From: JBILXY01 sp044378055
GTDB taxonomy: Bacteria > Patescibacteriota > JACMRA01
Direction of reading: 5' to 3'
Length of the DNA: 36,135 nt
Assembly: GCA_044378055.1 (NCBI GenBank)
Contig: JBILXY010000009.1
Coordinates: 1-36,135 of the forward strand
How positions within the stretch are numbered: the first letter of the stretch is position 1; the number at the start of each line of letters is the position of its first letter. Positions 23,152-31,269 of this stretch are shown here, in pieces. The position numbers and the translations under genes are program-made. The notes below the pieces were generated by a model, which saw only the letters and a list, made by a program, of their open reading frames with translations, made no database searches and was not told the origin of the DNA.

Positions 23152-23760
23152 CTAGATTAAATCAAACAAATTATTATTGCTATTATTTAAGTTAGTTATT
23201 ATTTTGTTAAACTTTTCTTTCCAGGTTAAAATATTATCTTCAGAAACTGATCTCCAATTTGATAAAACCCAGGTTTTTACTGTGCTTCCAGAATATTCTT
23301 TAACAATTCTTTGCCACCAGTTTTTGTGTCCATTTCCCCAAATTGTGTTCACTTTCCAACTTGGTAAATCGGTAATGGAGATTGACCAGATTTCTTTTTC
23401 ATCAAACAAACCTTGAATTTGGCCTCTTACAACTTTATATGAAAAACCTCGTGACAAAATAGACTCTAGGAAGTATTTAACTTTTGAAGGAACTTGTCCA
23501 AGCTTTATTGGATAAATAAAAATAACCAGATCTGCTCTTTGAAATCTAATTTGATACTCAATTATAATGCTATCTTTTTCAGTAGCTTGAAAAAAATTAG
23601 ATGGTGTATCTTGATCCAAATTTAGAAGATCTACTGTAAATTCCTGTGCTTGGCAACTTTCTAAAACAGTTTTGGCAAGATCTGCCATATTTTTTTCTCT
23701 TGAATCGGTGGCTGTAGACAAATCAGAAGTTACTATAAAGACTTTTGCTACCTTGTTCAT
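23152..23760 (-). CDS. Flavodoxin-fold NAD(P)H oxidoreductase
   Basis: The 202-residue protein has the flavodoxin-like opening VFIVTSD and the family signature RADLVIFIYPIKLGQVPSKVKYFLE, similar to NAD(P)H quinone dehydrogenases (MdaB/NQO type) that transfer two electrons from NAD(P)H using FMN. The usual WW of PLWW is replaced. The substrate is unknown. It is convergent with alaX, with 52 bases between and no clear terminator. Confidence 0.75.
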   Translation of the reverse strand: MNKVAKVFIVTSDLSTATDSREKNMADLAKTVLESCQAQEFTVDLLNLDQDTPSNFFQATEKDSIIIEYQIRFQRADLVIFIYPIKLGQVPSKVKYFLESILSRGFSYKVVRGQIQGLFDEKEIWSISITDLPSWKVNTIWGNGHKNWWQRIVKEYSGSTVKTWVLSNWRSVSEDNILTWKEKFNKIITNLNNSNNNLFDLI

Positions 23761-23800
23761 AAATTATGCTTAATATAAATTTTATAATTAGCAAGTATTT

Positions 23801-23829
23801 TTGACAGAGGAAATTTACTGTACTAGAAT
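23801..23829 (+). promoter_or_regulatory. Sigma-70-type promoter
   Basis: TTGACA (23801-23806), 17 bases, TAGAAT (23824-23829). It points to the 63-codon ORF at 23865 with an untranslated leader of about 30 bases, longer than most in this window. Confidence 0.75.
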
Positions 23830-23864
23830 ATGAAAACAAACAAACGATAACAAAACAAAAATAT

Positions 23865-24056
23865 ATGAATATGGAATTAAACAACATCACCACTGAGGGA
23901 AACAATTACCTAGAAAAATTCATCACTATTTTGCGTGAATTTGAACTTTTTTATTGCTTAGGAAGAAAATTAACTGAAGAAGAAAGTTTAATTATAAAAC
24001 AAGAATTTGAAAGGCTGCATGGAGTTTTACATGGTAACGAGGAAGCTTGTGTATAA
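23865..24056 (+). CDS. Small acidic hypothetical protein, 63 residues
   Basis: The protein is acidic and helical, with ITILREFELFYCLG and an EEESLIIKQEFERLHGVLHG segment. No family is recognised. A strong promoter lies upstream, which supports it being a gene; the ATG at 23865 or at 23871 could be used. It converges with the SanA-type gene, with four bases between. Confidence 0.6.
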   Translation: MNMELNNITTEGNNYLEKFITILREFELFYCLGRKLTEEESLIIKQEFERLHGVLHGNEEACV

Positions 24057-24060
24057 TGAT

Positions 24061-24636
24061 TTAAAGTCCCGAAACTCCACTGATGTTTAGAACAGCTAGC
24101 CAACTAGCACCTATTTCTCGTATAATTTGACTGCAATAAATGGGCGTGCAAGAATCTTCGGCTGAAACTGGCACAACTTCCATACCTTCTTGTCTACACA
24201 AAAAACTAGCCCTGGCTAAATGATATGCTTGGCTAACTAAATAAGCTTTTTTAATATTAAAATTTTTAGATGCTCTTTGGCATGAATCTAAAGTTCTAAC
24301 TCCCAAACCATCAATCTGAATTATATCGGATGGAATTCCCTGATCTTCCAAATAATTTTTCATTACTTTTGGTTCATTATAATATATATCTCTATTATCA
24401 CCAGACACCAAAATGGTTTCTATTTTTTTTAACTTATAAATTTTAACCGCTTCATCTAAACGCAATTGTAAAATTTTACTTGGCTGTCCGTTTTGAACTC
24501 CGGCTCCAAGGATTATTATTGTATTTGGAGTTTGAGAAATAGGTACAACATTACCGAAAGCCAGAATAGTAAATAACCAAAATGGAAATAAAATTATAAC
24601 CATAGCCACCAACAAAAATTTAACAACCAACGACAT
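24061..24636 (-). CDS. SanA/YdcF-type membrane protein (DUF218)
   Basis: The 191-residue protein has one N-terminal membrane helix (about 5-28) and then a DUF218 domain: IIILGAGV, LQLRLDEAVKIY, ILVSGDNRDIYYNE, LGVRTLDSCQRA and LVSQAYHLARASFLCRQEG. This is the SanA pattern; SanA affects envelope barrier properties in enterobacteria. The C-terminal REIGASWLAVLN also fits. Three extra cysteines are present in the last third. Orientation is divergent from dnaE. Confidence 0.88.
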   Translation of the reverse strand: MSLVVKFLLVAMVIILFPFWLFTILAFGNVVPISQTPNTIIILGAGVQNGQPSKILQLRLDEAVKIYKLKKIETILVSGDNRDIYYNEPKVMKNYLEDQGIPSDIIQIDGLGVRTLDSCQRASKNFNIKKAYLVSQAYHLARASFLCRQEGMEVVPVSAEDSCTPIYCSQIIREIGASWLAVLNISGVSGL

Positions 24637-24644
24637 TATAAAAA

Positions 24645-24673
24645 AATTTATAGTTTTAACTTTTATATGTCAA
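24645..24673 (-). promoter_or_regulatory. Promoter of the SanA-type gene, leaderless spacing
   Basis: TTGACA (24673-24668), 17 bases, TAAATT (24650-24645), with TATAAA overlapping at 15-base spacing, then eight bases to the ATG at 24636. Confidence 0.6.
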
Positions 24674-24691
24674 AATAATTAGATTGTTTCT

Positions 24692-24722
24692 TTGACAAGC
24701 AATAGGCATTTTAGCATATATT
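24692..24722 (+). promoter_or_regulatory. Promoter of dnaE, leaderless spacing
   Basis: TTGACA (24692-24697) is followed after 18-19 bases by ATATAT/TATATT (24716-24722), then about five bases to the ATG at 24728. The promoter position rules out a TTG start at 24692. Confidence 0.6.
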
Positions 24723-24727
24723 TATAT

Positions 24728-27550
24728 ATGTTTTTGGCTAGATCATTTTCCCATCATTCGCTATTATCCAGCTTGCCACAAATTCTGCCTTTAATTCAAA
24801 ATGCCAAGGAAAAAGGCTATACTTGCATAGCAATTACAGATGAAGACACTGGCTCTGGTCTGATTGAATTTTATGATGCCTGCAAAAAAGAAGGGATTAA
24901 ACCAGTATTGGGAGCTACATTAAGAATTCCTAACCAAAGCAAGGAAAATAAAGTTTTTGGTAGGAATAAAAGTTTTAGTAAAATTGCCATATTGGCTAAA
25001 AATGAACTTGGATACCGGGCTTTGCTGGAATTAATTAGCCTTGCCAGAACTGTCCAAGAAGAACCTGCTTATCATATCACTTCCAAAAACCTGATTAAGT
25101 ATATTCCAAACAATACCACTGTTGCAAATTTTTACATTTTTCTAGGCGGAAACGATCACGAAATAATTCAACTAGCTAGGGAAGATAAAATTGAGCAAAG
25201 TTATAAAATTCTGGAAAACTATTGTCAGCTTTTTGGTTCACAAAATTTAATATTAGGTTTGGCCTATCCCCTTTTAGAAGAAAGCCCTGAGGTAGTTAAA
25301 AAATTAAATTTGCAACTTGCCCAAATGTGTAAGCAATTCCAAGTCCAGTTTATTGCAAGCCCAGACCCTAGGTATCTGGAGAAAGAAGACGAGGAGGCTT
25401 TCAAAGTTGTGCTGGCAATTCGAGAACAAAAAAGACTTTCAGAAATAAATCTAACCAGACATTTTAATTTACCCAGCGTTAGCCAACAAAGAGAAGATTT
25501 TGACTATGTTCCAGAAGCTGTTGATACTGCATTAATTGAAGAAAGTATTGATATTCAAATTCCAACTAATTTCGATAAAAACGCTGATGACGCCTACTTC
25601 CCAATATATAATTTACCAGCAGAGCAAAACCCCGCCGATAGATTAAGATGGGAAAGTTACATTGGTTTACTGGAAAGATTCTCTCCTGAAAAACTGAAGC
25701 GAAAAGATTGGGAGGAAAAATTTAAATATTCGGATCTGAATCTCTTAAAAGAATATGCTGCTCAAGTTACTCCACTTTCTGAAGACTTGCCAGGATATCC
25801 AAAAGAATATTGGCAGAATACCAATATGATGGCAGTTTATGTTGATAGAGTGGAAACTGAATTGGAAGTTATTATAACCAAAGGATATGCAGACTATTTT
25901 TTGGTTTTTGCAGATATCATGCAATTTTGCCGAAATAATGGAATTGTTATTAATACAAGAGGTTCAGCGGCTGGTTGTTTAGTTGGTTTCTTAACCGGTA
26001 TAAATATTTTGGATCCTTTACTATACAACTTGCCATTTGAAAGGTTTTTAAATCCGTTCAGACCTTCCCCACCTGATATTGACGGAGATTTTGCCGATGA
26101 TAGACGGGGCGAAGTTATTGAATACATTACAAAAAAATATGGAAATGAAAAAGTTTGCCAAATTGTTACCTTTGGTACCATGTTACCCAAAGCTGCCATT
26201 CGTGATGTAGGCAGAGTTCTTGGTATTTCCTATGGGAAATGTGATAAACTTTCCAAGCTAATTCCAACTGCCCCACAAGGAAAAAAAACCAGCTTTAAAT
26301 GGGCTTTTCAAACCAGCCAAGAATTAGAAACAGTTTACGAGAAAGACGATGAAGTGCGAAGAATTATTGATATCGCCAAAAAGGTAGAAGGTAATTTCAG
26401 ACATGCTTCAGTTCACGCGGCCGGAGTAATAATTGCACCCGACACTTTAACTAAATTCGCTCCGCTTCAATGGGATTCTGAACATCAAATGATTATCTGC
26501 CAATACGATATGAGAATTGCTGAAAAGGCAGGACTTGTGAAAATGGATATCTTGGGAATTACCAACCTATCAATCTTGGGAAATGCGGTAGAGCTGGCCG
26601 AAAAAAGACATCAAATTTCTATTGATTTACAGAAAATAGACACAACAGATAAGCAATCTTTTGAACTGTTAGCTAAGGGAAGAACCATGGGAACTTTTCA
26701 ACTTTCAGGACCAACCATGACCCGTTATTTAGTAGAGCTAGAGCCAACCAAAGTTCAAGATTTAATGGCGATGGTGGCGCTATACCGCCCTGGGCCAATG
26801 GCCAGTATTCCTGAATATATTCGCCGAAAGAAAAACCCAAAATTAACAAAATATATTGTACCACAGATGGAAAAATGGATGGCTCCAAGTTTCGGAATTT
26901 TTGTTTATCAAGAAGATTTACTGTTTACCGCAATCGAGCTTGCTGGTTATGACTGGGGTAAAGTTGATGTATTAAGAAAAGGTATGGGGAAAAAGATTCA
27001 GTCTGTAATTGATGAACAAAAACCTATTTTTATTGAAGGGGCAATCCAAAGATCAGGTCTGTCAAGGGAAAAAGCCACTGAAATTTGGGAAATGATGGTG
27101 CCTTTCGGAGCTTATGGTTTTAACAAGTCACACTCTTCCAACTATGGTATGGTGGCGTACTGGACTGCCTATATGAAAGCTAACTTCACTGTAGAATTTA
27201 TGACGGCTTTAATGACCAGCGAAGCTAACGATTTGGATAAAATTGCTGCAGCAATTAAAGAGTGCCGCGAGTTAAATATTAAAGTACTGCCCCCAGATGT
27301 TAACCTTTCATATAACTCGTTTACTATTGATGATGACAGAACAATTAGATACGGTTTATCCAGCGTTAAAAACTTGGGTAAAGATGTAATTTCTTATCTT
27401 ACTGAAGATAGAACTTCGCACGGAGCTTTCCCCAATTTAGAAAGTTTTGTGGAAAGAATGAGTGGATATAAGGGTTTCACCAAACGCAGCCTTGAAGCAT
27501 TAATCTGGTCTGGAGCACTTGATTCTTTAGGCGCTAAAAAGTTAATTTAA
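24728..27550 (+). CDS. dnaE: DNA polymerase III alpha subunit, shortened
   Basis: The replicative polymerase, 940 residues against about 1160 in most bacteria. The polymerase core is intact: catalytic Asp450 and Asp452 in PDIDGDF and Asp607 in KMDILG, with FVYQED and the HSSNYGMVAYWTAY finger motif. The protein stops in the helix-hairpin-helix region (ALIWSGALDSLGAKKLI), so the OB fold and the clamp-loader-binding tail are absent. The N-terminal PHP domain keeps its fold pattern but the metal-binding HxH reads FSHHSLL at its start and TDHG reads TDED, so it is probably inactive. The ATG at 24728 is chosen from the promoter and the family start. Confidence 0.94.
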   Translation: MFLARSFSHHSLLSSLPQILPLIQNAKEKGYTCIAITDEDTGSGLIEFYDACKKEGIKPVLGATLRIPNQSKENKVFGRNKSFSKIAILAKNELGYRALLELISLARTVQEEPAYHITSKNLIKYIPNNTTVANFYIFLGGNDHEIIQLAREDKIEQSYKILENYCQLFGSQNLILGLAYPLLEESPEVVKKLNLQLAQMCKQFQVQFIASPDPRYLEKEDEEAFKVVLAIREQKRLSEINLTRHFNLPSVSQQREDFDYVPEAVDTALIEESIDIQIPTNFDKNADDAYFPIYNLPAEQNPADRLRWESYIGLLERFSPEKLKRKDWEEKFKYSDLNLLKEYAAQVTPLSEDLPGYPKEYWQNTNMMAVYVDRVETELEVIITKGYADYFLVFADIMQFCRNNGIVINTRGSAAGCLVGFLTGINILDPLLYNLPFERFLNPFRPSPPDIDGDFADDRRGEVIEYITKKYGNEKVCQIVTFGTMLPKAAIRDVGRVLGISYGKCDKLSKLIPTAPQGKKTSFKWAFQTSQELETVYEKDDEVRRIIDIAKKVEGNFRHASVHAAGVIIAPDTLTKFAPLQWDSEHQMIICQYDMRIAEKAGLVKMDILGITNLSILGNAVELAEKRHQISIDLQKIDTTDKQSFELLAKGRTMGTFQLSGPTMTRYLVELEPTKVQDLMAMVALYRPGPMASIPEYIRRKKNPKLTKYIVPQMEKWMAPSFGIFVYQEDLLFTAIELAGYDWGKVDVLRKGMGKKIQSVIDEQKPIFIEGAIQRSGLSREKATEIWEMMVPFGAYGFNKSHSSNYGMVAYWTAYMKANFTVEFMTALMTSEANDLDKIAAAIKECRELNIKVLPPDVNLSYNSFTIDDDRTIRYGLSSVKNLGKDVISYLTEDRTSHGAFPNLESFVERMSGYKGFTKRSLEALIWSGALDSLGAKKLI

Positions 27551-27552
27551 CT

Positions 27553-28290
27553 TTAAAAGGCAATTTCTGGAAACGGAGAAAGTATTTCTTGAAATGTATT
27601 TGCTGGCGTAAACTTAGTTTCATTTAATCCAATGTTTGCAGTAACAATAGATTCTGGATTGTTTTCAGTTTTAGTTTCGATTTTTTCGACTACTTCAACC
27701 TTACTTTCCTCTGGTGGTTTAATATTTTCAGCATCCTGCACATTACTTATCTTATTAACTACTTGTTTTTCTTTCCTACCGAAGCTTTGTGTTACAAATA
27801 TAGTTGGAAATTCATTTAAAGTGCCATATTCTATGGCCATTCCAGTTTCTTCAAAATTTGGATTCAAAATATTTTCTCTATGCGTCGGTGAATCCATCCA
27901 AGCTTTTACCATATCTTCAACTGAATCATATCCGTTTGCTAAATTTTCACCTGCTTCTACATATTTATATCCTGATTCTTTAATAAAACTAGACCACTTT
28001 TTTCCATCAACTGGAGAAATATGGGAGAAATAATTTTTACCAGCCATATCTTTTACTTTATTCGATGCAGCTTGCATCAGCTGAGAATTCACAATTAGTG
28101 GAGAAATATTTTTCTTTGACCTTTCTTGATTTACAGCAACAATAATTTGATCAGGGCTATAGCCATCAGCCTTAGCAATTTTAGTTGACTGACTACTTTG
28201 AAATAACAAGAAAGAAAATACAAACAAAGAAATAATACAGGCAAGTCCAGCAAGCCAAAATAATTTATTCGTAAAACTTTTGTTAGTCAT
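27553..28290 (-). CDS. Secreted or membrane-anchored CAP-domain protein
   Basis: The 245-residue protein has one membrane helix (about 12-33) then a CAP/SCP domain (about 48-165): VNQERSKKNISPLIVNSQLMQA, FSHISPVDG, AGENLANGY, AWMDSPTHRENILNP and a final strand. CAP proteins are extracellular with varied roles. A Glu/Val-rich tail follows. The ATG at 28290 overlaps the stop of the LOG gene by eight bases (ATGACTAA), so the two are translationally coupled. An in-frame ATG at 28311 is less likely. Confidence 0.88.
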   Translation of the reverse strand: MTNKSFTNKLFWLAGLACIISLFVFSFLLFQSSQSTKIAKADGYSPDQIIVAVNQERSKKNISPLIVNSQLMQAASNKVKDMAGKNYFSHISPVDGKKWSSFIKESGYKYVEAGENLANGYDSVEDMVKAWMDSPTHRENILNPNFEETGMAIEYGTLNEFPTIFVTQSFGRKEKQVVNKISNVQDAENIKPPEESKVEVVEKIETKTENNPESIVTANIGLNETKFTPANTFQEILSPFPEIAF

Positions 28291-28933
28291 TTTTAAATAG
28301 AATATTTTCAATTTCTTCTGTAGAATCTACAATGTGAAACAAACTTAAAATATCGGCAGCAACTGTTTTTCTATTATTTAAAAGAATGTCTCGTAACCAA
28401 TCAATATAGCCTTTCCAGAAGGCAGAATCCATTAAGAAAATAGGTTTTAGGGGGTATTTATCGGTTTTAATTAAAGTTAACAATTCCATTAATTCATCCA
28501 AGGTTCCGAGGCCTCCTGGGCAAAAAACAAAAGCATCGCTTTGTCTTAACATGTATTTTCTTACAGAAAACTGGCTAAAAACAACAGAAAGATCTGGCTC
28601 ATCTAAAGCTAAAGGTTCACCAGGTATATCAATTGCGAAGGCAATAGCTTTTCCGCCTGCTTCTCTTGCTCCGATCAGGGCTGCTTTCATTATACCAGGC
28701 CCTCCCCCAGATACAACACTCCAGCCGTGCCCTACCATCATCTTTGAAATATTTACAACATGTGTGTATGCAGCGTCAGTTTCTCTAATCAAAGATCCAC
28801 CATAAAAAGTAACAGTGTTGCTGGAAAGAGAATTTAAAGACAACATTCCAATTTTGTATTCTTCCTCTATTTTCTTTAAAATATAGAATTGCTCCTCGCT
28901 TAGAGTCTCATTCTGTAGGTTGGGCATATTCAT
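28283..28933 (-). CDS. LOG-family nucleotide phosphoribohydrolase
   Basis: LOG proteins release base from nucleoside 5'-monophosphates, as in cytokinin activation or pyrimidine/purine nucleotide cleavage. The 216-residue protein shows SGGGPGIMKAA and FCPGGLGTLDE, the two family signatures, with the conserved Arg-Lys in VRKYML. The ATG at 28933 sits eight bases after a consensus -10 box; an in-frame upstream ATG at 28969 would lie inside that promoter. Substrate is unknown. Confidence 0.9.
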   Translation of the reverse strand: MNMPNLQNETLSEEQFYILKKIEEEYKIGMLSLNSLSSNTVTFYGGSLIRETDAAYTHVVNISKMMVGHGWSVVSGGGPGIMKAALIGAREAGGKAIAFAIDIPGEPLALDEPDLSVVFSQFSVRKYMLRQSDAFVFCPGGLGTLDELMELLTLIKTDKYPLKPIFLMDSAFWKGYIDWLRDILLNNRKTVAADILSLFHIVDSTEEIENILFKND

Positions 28934-28940
28934 AAGAAAA

Positions 28941-28969
28941 ATTATACCATACATCGCATTGCCTGACAA
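28941..28969 (-). promoter_or_regulatory. Promoter of the LOG-CAP pair, consensus -10, leaderless spacing
   Basis: TTGTCA (28969-28964), 17 bases, TATAAT (28946-28941), then seven bases to the ATG at 28933. The clearest case of a promoter placed against its start codon. Confidence 0.8.
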
Positions 28970-29004
28970 CTGATTTAATTTATCTTCTGGCTTCTTGGAT
29001 TAAC

Positions 29005-29032
29005 TTGACAAATTACCTATAAAAAACAAAAT
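29005..29032 (+). promoter_or_regulatory. Probable ppa promoter, leaderless spacing
   Basis: TTGACA (29005-29010), 16 bases, CAAAAT (29027-29032), then seven bases to the ATG at 29040. Confidence 0.5.
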
Positions 29033-29039
29033 TAAAGTC

Positions 29040-29567
29040 ATGCAATCTTCGAATTTATATTTTCTACCATCAGGAGAAGTTAAAAAATTCAATGTGGTAA
29101 TTGAAATTCCATACGGAAGTCAAAATAAATACGAACTAGACTCTGAAACTGGTGCCTTATTTCTTGACAGAGTGCTTTATTCTTCAGAATTTTATCCTTT
29201 CAATTATGGATTTATTCCATCCACAAAAGCCCCAGACGGAGATGCTTTAGATGTTGCGGTATTGTTAACAAATCCTGTTCCACCCTGCACTGTGGTTGTT
29301 TCAAGAGCAATCGGAATTCTAAAGAAAATTGATTCTGGTGACCAAGACGACATGATTTTAGCAGTGCCAGTTAATGACCCTAGATTCAAAGATGTTACTG
29401 ATTACAAGCAACTTCCAGCCCATATTATTTTAGAAATTGAAGATTTTTTTGCTAATTACAAAAGATTACAAAATAAAAAATGTGAGATTCTAGGTTTTGC
29501 AGGCGTTGAAGAAGCAGAGCAAGAAATTTCTAAACATTTAAACAATTATCCAACTTTTAAAAACTAA
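29040..29567 (+). CDS. ppa: Soluble inorganic pyrophosphatase, family I
   Basis: It hydrolyses pyrophosphate from biosynthesis and pulls polymer synthesis forward. The 175-residue protein has the family signatures VVIEIPYGSQNKYELD, YPFNYGFIPST and the metal-binding APDGDALDV (DGDxxD), plus DDMILAVPVNDPRF and NYKRLQNKK. It is three bases upstream of secG. Confidence 0.96.
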   Translation: MQSSNLYFLPSGEVKKFNVVIEIPYGSQNKYELDSETGALFLDRVLYSSEFYPFNYGFIPSTKAPDGDALDVAVLLTNPVPPCTVVVSRAIGILKKIDSGDQDDMILAVPVNDPRFKDVTDYKQLPAHIILEIEDFFANYKRLQNKKCEILGFAGVEEAEQEISKHLNNYPTFKN

Positions 29568-29570
29568 TCT

Positions 29571-29795
29571 ATGAACAATCAATCAATCCTACTTTGGGCA
29601 CAGGCAATAACTTTAATTATTACTGTTATCCTAATTTTAATCCAAAACCGCGGGGCAAGTTTAGACAGTGCTTTTGGTGGCAAAAATGAAATATACTTAA
29701 CCAGAAGAGGTATAGAAAAAGGAGTAGTAAACTTTACTTCAATAGCAATTATTGCATTCATAGTTGTTAGAATATTAAGCCTTTACTTCGTTTAA
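29571..29795 (+). CDS. secG: Preprotein translocase subunit SecG
   Basis: The 74-residue protein has two membrane helices (about 8-25 and 52-72) joined by a loop with NRGASLDSAFGG, the SecG signature (usual QxGKGxxLGxAFGG). SecG helps the SecYEG channel. It follows ppa directly and is ended by a hairpin terminator. secY is not where the ribosomal operon would usually put it, and lies outside this window. Confidence 0.88.
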   Translation: MNNQSILLWAQAITLIITVILILIQNRGASLDSAFGGKNEIYLTRRGIEKGVVNFTSIAIIAFIVVRILSLYFV

Positions 29796-29810
29796 AAAAT
29801 TCAAAAACTA

Positions 29811-29838
29811 GCTGTCCCAATCTGTGGGCAGTTTTTTT
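29811..29838 (+). terminator. Intrinsic terminator after secG
   Basis: CTGTCCCA (29812-29819) and TGGGCAG (29825-29831) pair with one bulged T, followed by seven T (29832-29838). It ends the ppa-secG unit. Confidence 0.8.
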
Positions 29839-29864
29839 GTTGCATAAAAATTAATATTTAAAAT

Positions 29865-29978
29865 ATGATAAATATATTACCTTTTATGGCAAAATTCCTA
29901 TATTTATTAATTCTATTAATTCCAATATCAAGTTTTATATTTATGATTTTCTTGGTTCTCAAAATGTTTTTGGGCTGA
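29865..29978 (+). CDS. Possible 37-residue single-helix membrane protein
   Basis: An ATG at 29865 (or 29886) opens a short frame that is almost wholly hydrophobic (LYLLILLIPISSFIFMIFLV) and ends with TGA at 29976-29978. It sits alone between the secG terminator and the S1 promoter. No promoter or Shine-Dalgarno motif is evident, so an A/T-rich chance frame is possible. The remaining bases, 29979-30048, show nothing else. Confidence 0.35.
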   Translation: MINILPFMAKFLYLLILLIPISSFIFMIFLVLKMFLG

Positions 29979-30048
29979 AGAAAAGCTTAGAGTATGAAAT
30001 ACTTTTATATCGAGATTTACAAAATTTTTAATTTATAAAAATAGAATC

Positions 30049-30077
30049 TTGACAAGATACCTCTATGTAACCATATT
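30049..30077 (+). promoter_or_regulatory. Promoter of the S1 gene
   Basis: TTGACA (30049-30054), 17 bases, CATATT (30072-30077), then 14 bases to the ATG at 30092. Confidence 0.6.
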
Positions 30078-30091
30078 TTGAGAACAATTAT

Positions 30092-31267
30092 ATGTCAGAA
30101 ACAAGCCAAAAACAACCAACAATGGCAGATTTGCTACTTCATGTAGAAAAAACCTTCGCAGTATCTGTTGGTGATACTATCAAAGGAAAAGTATTTTTAA
30201 TTTCTAAGAGTCAAGTTTTAATTGATATTGAAAATGTAGGAATTGGTGTTGTTCGCGGGAAAGAAATGTACAACGAAGAATATTTATCTAGACTAAAGTT
30301 AGATGAAGAAATTGAAGCAGTTGTTATAGATCTTGATAACGAAATGGGTATGCTTGAATTAAGTTTCAGAGCAATTGGACACGATAAAGTTTGGTCTGAA
30401 ATTAAGGAAAGTTATGAAGGAGAAAAAATTATGGAAGCCAAAATTAAAGATGCAAATAGAGGCGGTTTCTTAGTAAAAGTTAACGGAGTTGATGGTTTCT
30501 TACCAGCTTCCCTACTTTCCCCAACTCATGCTGTTAAACAAGGAAGTATTGAGGACAAAAGTGTATTGAATCAAATGAAAAAGTACATAGGTCAGATCTT
30601 CAAAGTTAAAATTATTAGTATTAACCCAGAAGCAGATACCTTTATTGTTTCAGAAAAATCTGTAAGCGATGAGATTGCTCAGGCTAAATTATCTAAATAT
30701 AAAATTGGTGATATTGTTGAAGGAACAGTAGTAGGTTCAGTAGATTTTGGTGTTTTCGTAAGATTCGATGAAGATCTTGAAGGATTAGTACACATTTCTG
30801 AAATTGCTTGGAAAAAAGTTGAAGATCCTAAAACTGAATTCAAAATTGGTGATAAAGTTAAAGCAAAAATTGTTGAAATTGATAAAGAAAATAGAATTAA
30901 TCTTTCTGTTAAACAACTTCTTCCAAACCCATGGATTGACTTTGTTAAAAATGTAAAACCAGGTGACAAGTTCGTTGGTACTGTAAGCAAAATAGTTACC
31001 TACGGTGCAATTATAGTAAATGAAGAAGATATTCAAGCTCTTTGCCACATTTCCCAGCTAAGCAAAACACCATTAGAAAGCCCTGCCAAAATTCATGAAT
31101 TACTTAGAATAGGTGAAACAAAAGAATTTAAAGTATTATCTATTGACACCGACGAAAAACTATATCTTACCCTTCTTGACTTAGAAACTGCTAAGAAAAT
31201 CCAAGAAGACATTACAGCTAAGCAAAAAGAAAAACAAGAAAATTCTGAAAACTTCACAGAAGAATAA
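30092..31267 (+). CDS. rpsA: Ribosomal protein bS1-like, four S1 domains
   Basis: bS1 captures mRNA on the 30S subunit. Four S1 domains are visible: about 25-95 (VGDTIKGKVFLI), 110-190 (KIMEAKIKDANRGGFLVKV), 205-275 (IGDIVEGTVVGSVDFGVFV, with EGLVHISEI, the best match) and 288-360 (PGDKFVGTVSKIVTYGAII). The 391-residue length fits the four-domain type of Gram-positive-like and CPR bacteria. With so few Shine-Dalgarno motifs in this genome S1 could matter for initiation, but leaderless messages would not need it. It ends two bases before the next gene. Confidence 0.9.
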   Translation: MSETSQKQPTMADLLLHVEKTFAVSVGDTIKGKVFLISKSQVLIDIENVGIGVVRGKEMYNEEYLSRLKLDEEIEAVVIDLDNEMGMLELSFRAIGHDKVWSEIKESYEGEKIMEAKIKDANRGGFLVKVNGVDGFLPASLLSPTHAVKQGSIEDKSVLNQMKKYIGQIFKVKIISINPEADTFIVSEKSVSDEIAQAKLSKYKIGDIVEGTVVGSVDFGVFVRFDEDLEGLVHISEIAWKKVEDPKTEFKIGDKVKAKIVEIDKENRINLSVKQLLPNPWIDFVKNVKPGDKFVGTVSKIVTYGAIIVNEEDIQALCHISQLSKTPLESPAKIHELLRIGETKEFKVLSIDTDEKLYLTLLDLETAKKIQEDITAKQKEKQENSENFTEE

Positions 31268-31269
31268 TT

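Noticed and set aside
23830..23850. Six-codon frame just after the promoter at 23801-23829
   Set aside because: Its ATG overlaps the region before the predicted transcription start, so it would not be in the message.
24692..24727. TTG start that would lengthen DnaE by 12 residues
   Set aside because: The TTG is part of the -35 box TTGACA, and the family N-terminus fits the ATG at 24728.
28934..28969. Upstream ATG for the LOG protein
   Set aside because: It falls within a near-consensus promoter whose -10 is eight bases before the ATG at 28933.
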